From: Chloroflexota bacterium
GTDB lineage: Bacteria > Chloroflexota > Anaerolineae > UBA1429
DNA: 8,911 nt
Direction: 5' to 3'
NCBI GenBank assembly: GCA_012513725.1
Contig: JAAZBQ010000360.1
Location: forward strand, 1 to 8,911
The notes below the pieces were generated by a model. That model was not told the DNA's origin, made no database searches, and saw only the letters and a list, made by a program, of their open reading frames with translations. Every line of letters begins with the position of its first letter. Within the stretch, counting starts at the first letter, position 1. A program made the translations under genes and the position numbers. Below are positions 1 through 7,305 of this stretch, in pieces.

Positions 1-214
1 CATCCTCGAGGAGGCCCAGGACCCGCCGGCCGGCCTGTTCCTCGTTGTGCTCGTGAAAGGCGATCTGGGGTTTCTTGATGCCGTGGTGTTGGAGGAGCCG
101 GCCCGTCTTGCGGGTGTCCTCGCTGGCGACGACGTCCACCTTCTGGAGCACCTCCAGCGCCCGCAAGGTGATGTCGCCCATATTCCCAATCGGCGTTGCT
201 ACCAAGTACAGCAT
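1..214 (-). CDS. rsmI: 16S rRNA (cytidine-2'-O)-methyltransferase RsmI, N-terminal fragment cut by window edge
   Basis: RsmI methylates the ribose 2'-O of C1402 in 16S rRNA, using S-adenosylmethionine, in the decoding centre of the small subunit. Only the first 71 residues are present; the gene runs off the left edge. The protein opens MLYLVATPIGNMGDITLRAL, the family's N-terminal signature (LYLVxTPIGNLxDI) of the tetrapyrrole-methylase fold. It continues with the conserved VVASEDTRKTGRLLQHHGI stretch (residues about 33-51) and FHEHNE (about 57-62). The ATG at 214 is chosen because the signature begins there and a GAGGG/GGGAG purine-rich ribosome site lies just upstream. No stop or frameshift is seen in the visible part. 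No same-strand gene can be supported upstream of it. The identification rests on recognised family motifs and is firm despite truncation. Confidence 0.95.
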   Translation of the reverse strand, partial: MLYLVATPIGNMGDITLRALEVLQKVDVVASEDTRKTGRLLQHHGIKKPQIAFHEHNEEQAGRRVLGLLED

Positions 215-825
215 ACTCCCTCGCGATCAGAGTACTGACAGAGGCGGGGGCGACCCGTCCCACCGCCCACACCATATCCATACCGACGCAACGCGCAAGA
301 CGCCAAGCGAAAGCGGATGTCTGTAGGGCTTGCGCTTCGCGGGGTGGGGGTGTACGATCTTGGCCACGTGGCGACGCACGTCGACGGCCGCCACCCCACC
401 GTTGTCCGGGCTGACATCATGGCTACTTGCCACAACCCCCGACTGCGTCCCGTCGTCGGCACGCTGCGCCCCGCCAAGACTCTGCAGTGGGAACCGGCCG
501 AGGCCGTCTCGGTCAACGGCTCCCCGTGCAACGGGGCGCATCTCCGCTCCCACCCTCGAAGGGATGCTACCCGTCGAGGTCGGCAGCCACCCAGAGCACG
601 GCCACCGTGGTGGCCGCCACCACGCCCAGGCCCCTTTGTCCTGTCGGCGCAAGCCTGCTTTCCGGCGCACGCCGGTTCCGCGCGGACAGGGCGCGAACAC
701 TCGCGACTGGCTGACCGATCCGCAGCCTGTTGATCTGCGGGGGCACGGCCTCCGTCGCCATTTCCGGTTTGTTCACGTGCCAACGGATACGACCCTGCAG
801 CTGGATGATGCACATGGAGACAGAT
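215..825. other. Intergenic region of about 610 bases with no supportable gene
   Basis: This stretch separates the divergent rsmI (minus) and the membrane-protein operon (plus), so it should hold promoters for both. Several frames stay open because GC-rich DNA has few stops. Their translations are rich in Arg, Pro, Trp and His, switch composition along their length and show no motif I recognise. Small hairpins are visible: GGCCAC/GTGGCC at 600-605 and 610-615, and CCGCAG/CTGCGG at 720-725 and 735-740. A perfect 10-bp palindrome lies at 363-372. None has a T tract. Upstream of rsmI a weak sigma-70-like pair can be read on the minus strand (TTGCGC, 16 bases, TATGGT), but it is too poor to call. 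The region could be a decayed gene, an unrecognised RNA, or simply a long regulatory spacer. Confidence 0.5.
286..316. repeat. Possible degenerate copy of the ACGCAAAG octamer repeat
   Basis: The plus strand reads ACGCAACG, CGCAAG, ACGCCAAG and CGAAAGCG in succession. This resembles the tandem ACGCAAAG/ACGCCAAG units found intact at 7382-7417. The octamer ACGCCAAG at 300-307 is identical to the first unit of that array. The periodicity is broken and there is no matching inverted arm nearby, so this may be chance in GC-rich DNA or a decayed relic. Confidence 0.3.
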
Positions 826-1518
826 ATGCATGATGATGCGAAGCGCACAGGGAACGGAAGACGGATTCTAACCCTGTTTCTCGTCGTGGGAAACCTGGCC
901 ATGCTGGCGGCGGGCATCGTGACCATACCGCCCAACCTCAGGGCCATGGTGGATGCACCAAGGATCGACGCCGCCACCAAGGCGCCGCCATCGACCCTGC
1001 CGGCGATCGGGCCGCAGGAGGCGGAGCCCATCGCCCCCCACACGCCGCCGCCGCCAGACCGCGGCCTGTCCACAGAGGAACGTCCCAAGGTGGACGAGTT
1101 CGCGTGGTACACGGAGAGCGTGTTCTATGACGGCGTCCCGGCGGACGCCGTCACCATCGACCGCTTGGATGCCGCAACCGGAGGCTGGAAGGCCCTGATC
1201 CTGTATGACCCGGAAGGGGTGCACGATGCCAGCGCGCTGGAACTCCTCAACATGACCATAGACGGCACGGAAGAGAGCCTGCAGTTGACGCTGGATTGGT
1301 ACCTCATCTTCTGGCTCGGCGACGAGAGCGGTTACGACGAGACGGACATGGAGGACTCGGTGTTCGCCGGCCAGTGGGATGGCGGCACGCTGTGGGCCTC
1401 GGGCGCGGGTACCATCCACCTGACGGAGATGTACGAGGCGAACGGCAGGCAGTATGCTATCGGAACGCTGGCCACCCCTGACGGGATTCCCGCCTATGTG
1501 GCGCTCGTGCGGCCCTAA
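826..1518 (+). CDS. Membrane-anchored protein with exported C-terminal domain, function unknown
   Basis: This 230-residue protein is not assigned to a named family. It has a short basic N-terminus (KRTGNGRR, residues 6-13), one hydrophobic segment (residues 14-34) that looks like a signal anchor, then a proline- and acid-rich linker (about 44-80). A probable beta-rich extracytoplasmic domain follows (about 90-230). The C-terminus is the most distinctive part: SVFAGQWDGG (178-187), a GTIHLTEMYE strand and GRQYAIGTLATPDGIPAYVA near the end, terminating in LVRP. From memory this ending resembles that of secreted or membrane-anchored proteins of anaerobic Firmicutes, but I cannot verify it. The start at 826 is preferred because GGAGA (816-820) sits 5 bases upstream. 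An in-frame ATG at 814 and longer extensions to 730 add only low-quality sequence. The next gene begins about 10 bases after the stop, so the two are probably co-transcribed and may work together. Confidence 0.8.
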   Translation: MHDDAKRTGNGRRILTLFLVVGNLAMLAAGIVTIPPNLRAMVDAPRIDAATKAPPSTLPAIGPQEAEPIAPHTPPPPDRGLSTEERPKVDEFAWYTESVFYDGVPADAVTIDRLDAATGGWKALILYDPEGVHDASALELLNMTIDGTEESLQLTLDWYLIFWLGDESGYDETDMEDSVFAGQWDGGTLWASGAGTIHLTEMYEANGRQYAIGTLATPDGIPAYVALVRP

Positions 1519-1530
1519 CGGAGATCGATG

Positions 1531-3879
1531 ATGAACAAGTACTGCATGAACTGTGGCGTCGAGTTGCCGGCCGGGGCGCGCTTTTGCGGCGCCTGCGGCG
1601 CGCCCACCGGCCGGGCGACGACGCCGGCACAACGCGCCGAACCTGCTGGCCCACCCGAGCGTACCGCGCCACCCCCGCCGGCCAAGCCCGCTCCCCCGGC
1701 GCCGCGTCGCCCGCGGCCGGCCCGCTCCCAAGGCGGCCGCGGGAGCAACGCGCTGTGTATCGGCCTGGCGCTGCTCCTTGTCGCACAGACCGTAGTCGTG
1801 GCGCTATATGGCTGGCCGGGCCTGGCCGTGGACGGCGGCCGGGGCGAGAGCAGCACCTTTACGCTGGATGCGGGCCAGACCGTGGTCCGCACGGAGAGGG
1901 GCGCGGTCATCGACTTTGGCCCCTACAACGGCATGGACGGGGAGACCGTCACCGTCAGCGAACTGGGCGGCACAACCGATACCGACCAGGGAGGTCATCT
2001 CACCACCTACGACATCACCGTCGACGGCCGTGAGACGTTCGATGGGTTACTGACCATCACCCTGCCCTACGACGCACGCAGGACCATCCCCGGCGACGAG
2101 GAGCACTCGGTGCTGGCCCAGTACCAGAACCCCGCCACCGGAGAATGGGAACTGGCCGACTATACGGTGAATACTGAGGAAAAAACCGTCACCATCTATA
2201 CGGACCACCTCTCCACGTTCTGCACCGTCACGACCGAGCACGCCCACTCGCCCTATGCGCTCCTGGCCAGGATCCGCGCCCGGCGCCTGGACGACGAGAC
2301 CGCCCTGGCCGTTCTACGGGAGTACGAGCAGACGGGGCAGCCCGGTGAGGTGACCAATAGCCTGATGAAGGAGTTCTACCTGTGGCTCATGAGGGGTACC
2401 GAGACGCCCCTCGCGACCGTCGGCGACATGAGCGAGGAGCAGATCGGGCTCCTCAACGACGTGGTGGGCTGGGTCACCGATGCGGGCGAGATCGCCTTGC
2501 GGGGCGGCGGGTACGACAAGATCGGCAACGTCCTCTCGGGCGTGTCGACCTTTACGGTGGGGCTTTCCACCGTGTCGCTGCTGGAGACGATGTATGACGC
2601 CTACCAGGGCGACGAATCCTCCGAGACGGTGGCCGCAACGGCATACAAGTTCGCGTACAGCGCGGCCGTCTCGGCCAAGGAGGCCGCCAACGCCGTCAAG
2701 CTATCCATGCTGGGCGTCCTCCTGATCGACTATTCCCTCAATCGGTTCCTGGACGAAGCGAACCTTACCTACAAGGACGCCGTGTTCCAGGCGGTCTGCG
2801 CGTACAACGAGAGCCTGCACCCGCGCACAGACGCCGAGTGGTACGCGATCATCCTCAAGCTGTACGCGCGGTACAAGGATGACCCGGATCGGTTCAGCAC
2901 CGCATTGGACGCCATCATGGAGAACTTTAGCGCGCGCTATTTCCACGATGACCCCGAAGAGCAGTTCGCGGCGACCAACGAGGCCGACCTGCACATGTAC
3001 ACGACCGGCGCGCTGCCCGCCACACTGGATGCGCAGTTGTACTGCATCGATCAGTACAAGGCCAGGCTCGGCCAGCGGCTCCAGCCGGTGCTGGAGGACG
3101 TGTTCAAAAAGATCCAGTATGACGGCAGGATCGACTACCGGAACGCAGTCGACCACCTGCGCAGGGCCCTCAACGCGCCGTTGACCATCGAGGTGCTGGA
3201 GAACGTGCCCGACGGCGAAAAGAGCCAGTACGCCAATGCCACCATCTCCCTGAATCGGCCCGGCGGCGCTTTTGAGGAGGGGTGGTCCATCACGCTCAAC
3301 GACGAGGGCACCGTTACCCTGGTGGCCACGATTCTGGGCTATATCCAGTCGGGCGTCCCGACCGAGCTCAAGCTCTGGCTCCCGGGCGATGACCCCACAG
3401 AAGACCCCCCTACGCTCGTACAGCAGTTCCAGGTGACGCAAGAGCGCACGGTGATCGTGCTAGGCCGCGTTAGCCCCCAGCAGCTGTTCTTGCTGGTTCC
3501 CAACAACGAGTTCACCTACTATGGAACCTGGGAGGAGACGCAGGAGCCCGCCGCCAAGCGGAGAAGAGCGTTTCTGTACAGGCTGGAGGAGCATGGTGGC
3601 CAGCATCGCATCGTGTCGCTGCGGTATGGCTCCGCCTTGGCTTCCTACTGGATCCCCGTGGACACCATCATCGTCGGGGAGTACGACGCCGCTCAGAACG
3701 TGTTCAGGGCCTCCTGCGACTATGTGCATCGACAGACCGATGAGCGCTTTACCGACGAGTTGGTGATTGATCTCAACACCATGACGGCCTCCTGCGGCGA
3801 GTACATCTTTCTCGTCGAGACGGGACCGGAATACGTCGATCCGCCCTACGACGACCTGTACTATGAGGTGGCCCACTAG
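1531..3879 (+). CDS. Zinc-ribbon, single-pass membrane protein with large exported region
   Basis: This protein has 782 residues. It opens with a four-cysteine zinc ribbon (C5, C8, C19, C22; CX2C-X10-CX2C with GA.FC.ACGA spacing), as in the zinc-ribbon_3/DZANK type domains common at the N-termini of bacterial membrane proteins. A Pro/Ala/Arg linker follows (about 26-71), then one membrane helix (about 74-94), leaving the ribbon in the cytoplasm and the rest outside. A beta-rich domain follows (about 107-235) with TITLPYD (175-181), a TGEWE turn (203-207) and TDHLSTF (224-230). That pattern recurs in surface and S-layer-like proteins. A mostly helical region comes next (about 240-490), with one hydrophobic helix near 389-407 that is probably buried and not membrane-spanning. 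The C-terminal part (about 500-782) looks beta-rich. GGAG (1520-1523) is 7 bases from the ATG at 1531; the ATG at 1528 would serve almost equally. No enzymatic motif is visible, so the function remains unknown. Confidence 0.85.
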   Translation: MNKYCMNCGVELPAGARFCGACGAPTGRATTPAQRAEPAGPPERTAPPPPAKPAPPAPRRPRPARSQGGRGSNALCIGLALLLVAQTVVVALYGWPGLAVDGGRGESSTFTLDAGQTVVRTERGAVIDFGPYNGMDGETVTVSELGGTTDTDQGGHLTTYDITVDGRETFDGLLTITLPYDARRTIPGDEEHSVLAQYQNPATGEWELADYTVNTEEKTVTIYTDHLSTFCTVTTEHAHSPYALLARIRARRLDDETALAVLREYEQTGQPGEVTNSLMKEFYLWLMRGTETPLATVGDMSEEQIGLLNDVVGWVTDAGEIALRGGGYDKIGNVLSGVSTFTVGLSTVSLLETMYDAYQGDESSETVAATAYKFAYSAAVSAKEAANAVKLSMLGVLLIDYSLNRFLDEANLTYKDAVFQAVCAYNESLHPRTDAEWYAIILKLYARYKDDPDRFSTALDAIMENFSARYFHDDPEEQFAATNEADLHMYTTGALPATLDAQLYCIDQYKARLGQRLQPVLEDVFKKIQYDGRIDYRNAVDHLRRALNAPLTIEVLENVPDGEKSQYANATISLNRPGGAFEEGWSITLNDEGTVTLVATILGYIQSGVPTELKLWLPGDDPTEDPPTLVQQFQVTQERTVIVLGRVSPQQLFLLVPNNEFTYYGTWEETQEPAAKRRRAFLYRLEEHGGQHRIVSLRYGSALASYWIPVDTIIVGEYDAAQNVFRASCDYVHRQTDERFTDELVIDLNTMTASCGEYIFLVETGPEYVDPPYDDLYYEVAH

Positions 3880-3904
3880 GATCATCCCTACGCCTGCCAG
3901 CACG

Positions 3905-3926
3905 GGGCCTCTACTGACCGAGGCCC
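3905..3926. other. Hairpin just downstream of the zinc-ribbon gene
   Basis: GGGCCTC (3905-3911) and GAGGCCC (3920-3926) form a perfect 7-bp stem with an 8-base loop, 25 bases after the stop codon. There is no T tract after it, so it is not a classic intrinsic terminator. It could stabilise the transcript's 3' end or assist the stronger hairpin downstream. Confidence 0.4.
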
Positions 3927-3969
3927 GCGGAAGGAACGGGCATAGGGCACAGCCGCGCGGGCAACGAGA

Positions 3970-4001
3970 AGCGCCAGGCAGGGATGTCCCCACCTGGCGC
4001 T
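3970..4001. terminator. Likely terminator between convergent genes
   Basis: AGCGCCAGG (3970-3978) and CCTGGCGCT (3993-4001) pair perfectly over 9 bp. After two mismatches, GGG/CCC can add 3 bp around a short ATGT loop. It lies between the plus-strand membrane operon, which ends at 3879, and the minus-strand gcv operon, which ends at 4028, so it could serve both. Flanking T-richness is only moderate: CCTTTACCTT on the plus strand and TCTCGTTG on the minus strand. Termination is inferred from position and stem strength. Confidence 0.6.
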
Positions 4002-4027
4002 CCTTTACCTTCCCATCCGCCGCTGCG

Positions 4028-5536
4028 TTACGATTCCTTCTCCCAGCGCAGCACGGGGTTGCGGGCGGCCTGGACCTCGTCGAGGCGGCGGAGGGGCGCG
4101 GTGTGCGGGGCCTCGTGGAGGATTTCCGGGTTCTCCCGGGCCTCCTGGGCGATCCGCGTCATCGCCTCGGCGAACGCATCCAGCGTCTCTTTGGTCTCCG
4201 TCTCCGTCGGCTCGATCATCAGCGCCTCGTGGACGATGAGCGGGAAATAGTTCGTCGGCGGGTGGTAGCCATAGTCGATCAGCCGCTTGGCGATATCCAG
4301 CGCCCGGATCCCCTCGGCGCCCTCGACGACTCCCTCGACCACGAACTCGTGCATGCAACGCCGGTCGTAGGGGAGCGGATAGACGTCCCGGAGGAGCGCC
4401 TGGAGATAGTTGGCGTTCAGCACCGCCCCGTCGGTGGCCTTGCGGAGGCCCGCCTCGCCCAGCATGCGGATGTAGGTGTAGGCCCTCACCAGCACGCCAA
4501 AGTTGCCATAGAACGACTTGACCCGGCCGATCGACTTGGCCGGCATCTCGAGGCTGTACCAGTTGCCCTGGATGCAGTGCTCGTCGCTCCAGTCGTCCTG
4601 CCAGCGCGCTCCAGTCTCGATGTCCAACACGCACTCGTCTGCCGTCACCACGGGGCCGGGCAGGTAGGGCGCTAGCGCGTCCACCGCCGCTACGGGGCCA
4701 GCGCCGGGGCCGCCGCCTCCGTGGGGCGTGGAGAACGTCTTGTGCAGGTTGAAGTGCATCACGTCAAAGCCCAGCTCACCTGGCTTGGCGACGCCCAGGA
4801 GCGCGTTCATGTTCGCCCCATCGCCGTACATGAGCCCGCCAGCCTCGTGGACCAAGCGGCAGACCTCCATCACCCGCTCGTCAAAGAGGCCCAGGGTGTT
4901 CGGGTTGGTCAGCATCATGCCGGCCACCCGGTCGTCCAGGTGGGCGCGGAGGTCGTCGAGGGAGACGTTGCCCCGGGCGTCGGAGCGCAGCGTCACCGCC
5001 TCGAGCCCGGCCATCGTGGTGGTGGCCGGGTTCGTGCCGTGGGCCGAGTCGGGGATCAGCATCACCGTCCGCCGGTCGTCGCCCCGCTCTCGGTGGTAGG
5101 CCCGGATCATGAGCACGCCGGTCAGCTCGCCCTGGGCGCCCGCGGCCGGCTGCAGCGAGACGGCGTCCATCCCGGCGATCTCGGCCAGCATCTCCTGCAG
5201 GGTATGGAGGATGTGGAGGTTGCCCTGCACCTGGTACTCGGGCTGGTGCGGGTGCGTCCAGGCCAGGCTCGGGATCCTGGCGGCCACCTCGTTGACCTTG
5301 GGGTTGTACTTCATCGTGCAGGAGCCCAGGGGGTACATCCCCAGGTCCACGGCATAGTTCATCTGCGAGAGGCGCACATAGTGGCGCACGAGATCCCCCT
5401 CGGCGACCTCCGGCAGGTCCAGCCCCTCCCGGAGCATGCTCGGGGGGAGCGGATCGGCCAAGGGGACGTCGACCTCGGGGAGCGTCGCGGCGCGCCGGCC
5501 CGGGGCCGAGTATTCATAGATCACGGGTTCCGTCAT
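4028..5536 (-). CDS. gcvPB: Glycine dehydrogenase (decarboxylating) subunit 2, GcvPB
   Basis: This is the C-terminal half-type subunit of the split P protein. With GcvPA it decarboxylates glycine on pyridoxal phosphate and passes the aminomethyl group to the lipoyl arm of GcvH in the cytoplasm. It has 502 residues. The PLP-binding lysine is K266 in HFNLHKTF, followed by the glycine-rich PHGGGGPG (271-278). Other family signatures include YEYSAPGRRA near the start, MYPLGSCTMKYNPK (67-80), SAHGTNPA (164-171), YGDGANMNA (237-245), KSIGRV (334-339) and FYGNFGVLVRAYTYIR (342-357). The ATG at 5536 is chosen because family homology begins there and it overlaps the gcvPA stop as ATGA, implying translational coupling. 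A GGAGG lies 10 bases upstream, inside gcvPA. A longer in-frame start at 5605 would only extend into gcvPA in another frame. An apparent extra segment of about 20 residues lies near 303-328, making the protein a little longer than the roughly 475-490 I expect. Confidence 0.96.
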   Translation of the reverse strand: MTEPVIYEYSAPGRRAATLPEVDVPLADPLPPSMLREGLDLPEVAEGDLVRHYVRLSQMNYAVDLGMYPLGSCTMKYNPKVNEVAARIPSLAWTHPHQPEYQVQGNLHILHTLQEMLAEIAGMDAVSLQPAAGAQGELTGVLMIRAYHRERGDDRRTVMLIPDSAHGTNPATTTMAGLEAVTLRSDARGNVSLDDLRAHLDDRVAGMMLTNPNTLGLFDERVMEVCRLVHEAGGLMYGDGANMNALLGVAKPGELGFDVMHFNLHKTFSTPHGGGGPGAGPVAAVDALAPYLPGPVVTADECVLDIETGARWQDDWSDEHCIQGNWYSLEMPAKSIGRVKSFYGNFGVLVRAYTYIRMLGEAGLRKATDGAVLNANYLQALLRDVYPLPYDRRCMHEFVVEGVVEGAEGIRALDIAKRLIDYGYHPPTNYFPLIVHEALMIEPTETETKETLDAFAEAMTRIAQEARENPEILHEAPHTAPLRRLDEVQAARNPVLRWEKES

Positions 5537-6867
5537 AGCGCAATCGCCTCCAGCGCCTCGACGAGGCCATCGATCTCCTGGCGCGTGTTCATCTCGGTGA
5601 CGCACAGGAGCATGTGGTCGCGGTACTCGGAATAGTCGGCGCCGAGGTCGTACCCGCCGATGATGCCAAACGACTCGAACAGGTCCTCGTTCAGCGCCTC
5701 CACCGGCTTGGGGCAGCGGACGACGAACTCGTTGAAAAAGGGCACGGCGGGATCTACATAGTAGGCGTCCAGAAGGCCGATCTCGGCCGCCGCATAGTGC
5801 GCCTTGTGGTAGCAGAGCGAGGCCACCTGCTGCAGGCCGCCCTTGCCCATCGCCGCCATGTACGTGGCCGCCGCCAGGGCGTTCAGACCCTGGTTCGTGC
5901 AGATGTTGGAGGTGGCCTTTTCCCGGCGGATATGCTGCTCGCGGGTGGTGAGGGTCAGCACGTACCCCCGCCGCCCCTCGGCGTCCACCGTCTGGCCCAC
6001 CAGGCGGCCGGCCATCCGCCGGACGTGCTCTTGCCGGCAGGCGAAAAAGCCGAGGTAGGGTCCGCCGTAGTTCAGCCCGTTCCCGAGGGGCTGCCCCTCG
6101 CCGAGGGCAATGTCGGCGCCATAGGCGGCCGGCGGCCGCAGGAGCCCCAGCGAGATGGGGTTGCAGACCACCACCAGGAGCGCGCCCTTGGCGTGGACGG
6201 CGTCGGCAATGCCGGCGAGGTCCAGCACCCGCCCGGTGAAATCGGGCGTCTGCACGATGAGGCAGGCCGTCTCATCGTCGACGGCCTCTGCGGCGTCGGC
6301 CGGCGTGCGGCCGATCTCGTCGATGGCCAGGTCCATGCCCTGGGCGTAGGTGCGCAGGGTCTCGCGGTACTGGGGGTTCACCAGCGAGGAGACCACGATC
6401 CGCCGCCGGCGGCCCCGGCCCACGTGGACGGACATGACCGCCGCCTCGGCCATCGCCGTGGCCCCGTCATAGTGCGACGCGTTGGAGACGTCCATCCCCG
6501 TCAGGTCGCACATCATCGACTGGTACTCAAAGATGGCCTGCAGGGTGCCCTGGCTGATCTCCGGCTGGTAAGGGGTGTAGGAGGTATAGAACTCGGAGCG
6601 GCTGATGACGAAATCCACCACGCTGGGCACGAAATGGTGGTACGCGCCGGCCCCGAGGAAACAGGGGTGGCTCTCGACGTCGACGTTGCGCCCGGCCAGC
6701 TCGCGGAGCTCCTGGAGCACCTCCATCTCGGAGAGGGGGCGCGGCAGATCGAGCCCGGGAAAGCGGCACGCTTCGGGCACCACGGCAAAGAGATCGTCGA
6801 CGCTCTCGACGCCGGCGCGGGCCAGCATCTCCTCGCGCTCGGCGGCCGTGTGGGGCACGTACGCCAT
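5533..6867 (-). CDS. gcvPA: Glycine dehydrogenase (decarboxylating) subunit 1, GcvPA
   Basis: This is the N-terminal half-type subunit of the split P protein. It has the fold of the PLP-enzyme half but lacks the catalytic lysine, and it completes the active site together with GcvPB. It has 444 residues, a normal length for the subunit. Signatures in order are MAYVPHTAAEREEML at the start, FLGAGAYHHFVPSVV (70-84), SEFYTSYTPYQPEISQGTLQ (91-110), YDGATAMAEA (133-142), GEGQPLGNGLNYGGPYLGF (257-275) and REQHIRREKATSNICTNQ (309-326). The ATG at 6867 is supported by these motifs and by an AGGGAGG ribosome site about 6 bases upstream. It shares one base with the gcvH stop (TAATG). Longer in-frame extensions only run into gcvH. 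The stop TGA overlaps the gcvPB start. No damage to the reading frame is visible. Confidence 0.96.
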   Translation of the reverse strand: MAYVPHTAAEREEMLARAGVESVDDLFAVVPEACRFPGLDLPRPLSEMEVLQELRELAGRNVDVESHPCFLGAGAYHHFVPSVVDFVISRSEFYTSYTPYQPEISQGTLQAIFEYQSMMCDLTGMDVSNASHYDGATAMAEAAVMSVHVGRGRRRRIVVSSLVNPQYRETLRTYAQGMDLAIDEIGRTPADAAEAVDDETACLIVQTPDFTGRVLDLAGIADAVHAKGALLVVVCNPISLGLLRPPAAYGADIALGEGQPLGNGLNYGGPYLGFFACRQEHVRRMAGRLVGQTVDAEGRRGYVLTLTTREQHIRREKATSNICTNQGLNALAAATYMAAMGKGGLQQVASLCYHKAHYAAAEIGLLDAYYVDPAVPFFNEFVVRCPKPVEALNEDLFESFGIIGGYDLGADYSEYRDHMLLCVTEMNTRQEIDGLVEALEAIAL

Positions 6868-7274
6868 TACGCCCCTCCCTCGTCCGCTCCCTGCTCCACG
6901 AACTCCTGGTACCCCGCCGCGTCGAGAAGCGTGGCGGTCTCGCCCTCGTCTTTCACAGCGAGCTTGATGAACCACCCCTCGCCGTAGGGGTCCTGGTTCA
7001 CCAGTTCCGGGGCGTCGTTCAGGTCGGCGTTCACCTCGACGATCTCGCCGCCCACCGGCATGTAGAGGTCCGAGGCGGCCTTGACCGATTCCACGACGCC
7101 AAAGACCTCTCCCTGACCCAGTGAATCGCCCTCCTCGGGCAGCTCGACATAGACCACATCGCCGAGCTGGTCCTGGGCATAGTCGGTGATGCCGACATAG
7201 GCGACCTCGCCCTCGATGCGGATCCACTCGTGGCTCTTGGCGTACAAGCAGCGCTCATCGACCTTGATGGCCAT
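6867..7274 (-). CDS. gcvH: Glycine cleavage system H protein
   Basis: GcvH is the small lipoyl carrier that shuttles the aminomethyl intermediate from the P protein to the T protein and reducing equivalents to lipoamide dehydrogenase. It has 135 residues, close to the family norm of 125-130. Signatures are YAKSHEWIRIEG (11-22), VGITDYAQDQLGDVVYVELP (27-46) and GEVFGVVESVKAASDLYMPV (55-74). The lipoylated lysine is K65 in ESVKAAS, and GEIVEVN follows at 76-82. The C-terminal tail beyond about residue 127 is acidic and glycine-rich. The ATG at 7274 is chosen because GGGAGAG sits 8 bases upstream. An in-frame ATG further up, and longer extensions into the repeat region, add nothing family-like. 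It is the first gene of the visible operon; gcvT, often the leading gene, is absent here. Confidence 0.97.
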   Translation of the reverse strand: MAIKVDERCLYAKSHEWIRIEGEVAYVGITDYAQDQLGDVVYVELPEEGDSLGQGEVFGVVESVKAASDLYMPVGGEIVEVNADLNDAPELVNQDPYGEGWFIKLAVKDEGETATLLDAAGYQEFVEQGADEGGA

Positions 7275-7305
7275 CTTTTGCACTCTCCCTTTGATCATTC
7301 GTTCA

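Noticed and set aside
227..700. A 157-residue minus-strand open frame ending 12 bases before the rsmI start, tempting as an upstream operon gene
   Set aside because: The translation is rich in Arg, Pro, Trp and His, has no recognisable motif, and competes with equally long open frames on both strands. No convincing ribosome site was seen.
330..833. A 167-residue plus-strand open frame leading into the membrane operon
   Set aside because: Its composition looks like noncoding GC-rich DNA and it overlaps the well-supported start at 826 in another frame.
868..1731. A 287-residue minus-strand open frame opposite the first membrane gene
   Set aside because: The plus-strand frame has a ribosome site, an anchor helix and a linked downstream gene; the minus frame is an Arg/Gly-rich shadow.
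2695..2751. Second membrane helix in the zinc-ribbon protein
   Set aside because: The hydrophobic stretch (MLGVLLIDYSLNRFL) is interrupted by Asp, Asn and Arg and sits within a helical domain, so it is more likely a buried helix.
4721..5635. A 304-residue plus-strand open frame opposite gcvPB
   Set aside because: It is an antisense shadow of gcvPB for the same reasons.
5614..6987. A 457-residue plus-strand open frame opposite gcvPA and gcvH
   Set aside because: It is an antisense shadow of real genes with high third-position GC. The minus-strand products are unmistakable, and the antisense protein is a low-information Val/Gly/His/Arg mix.
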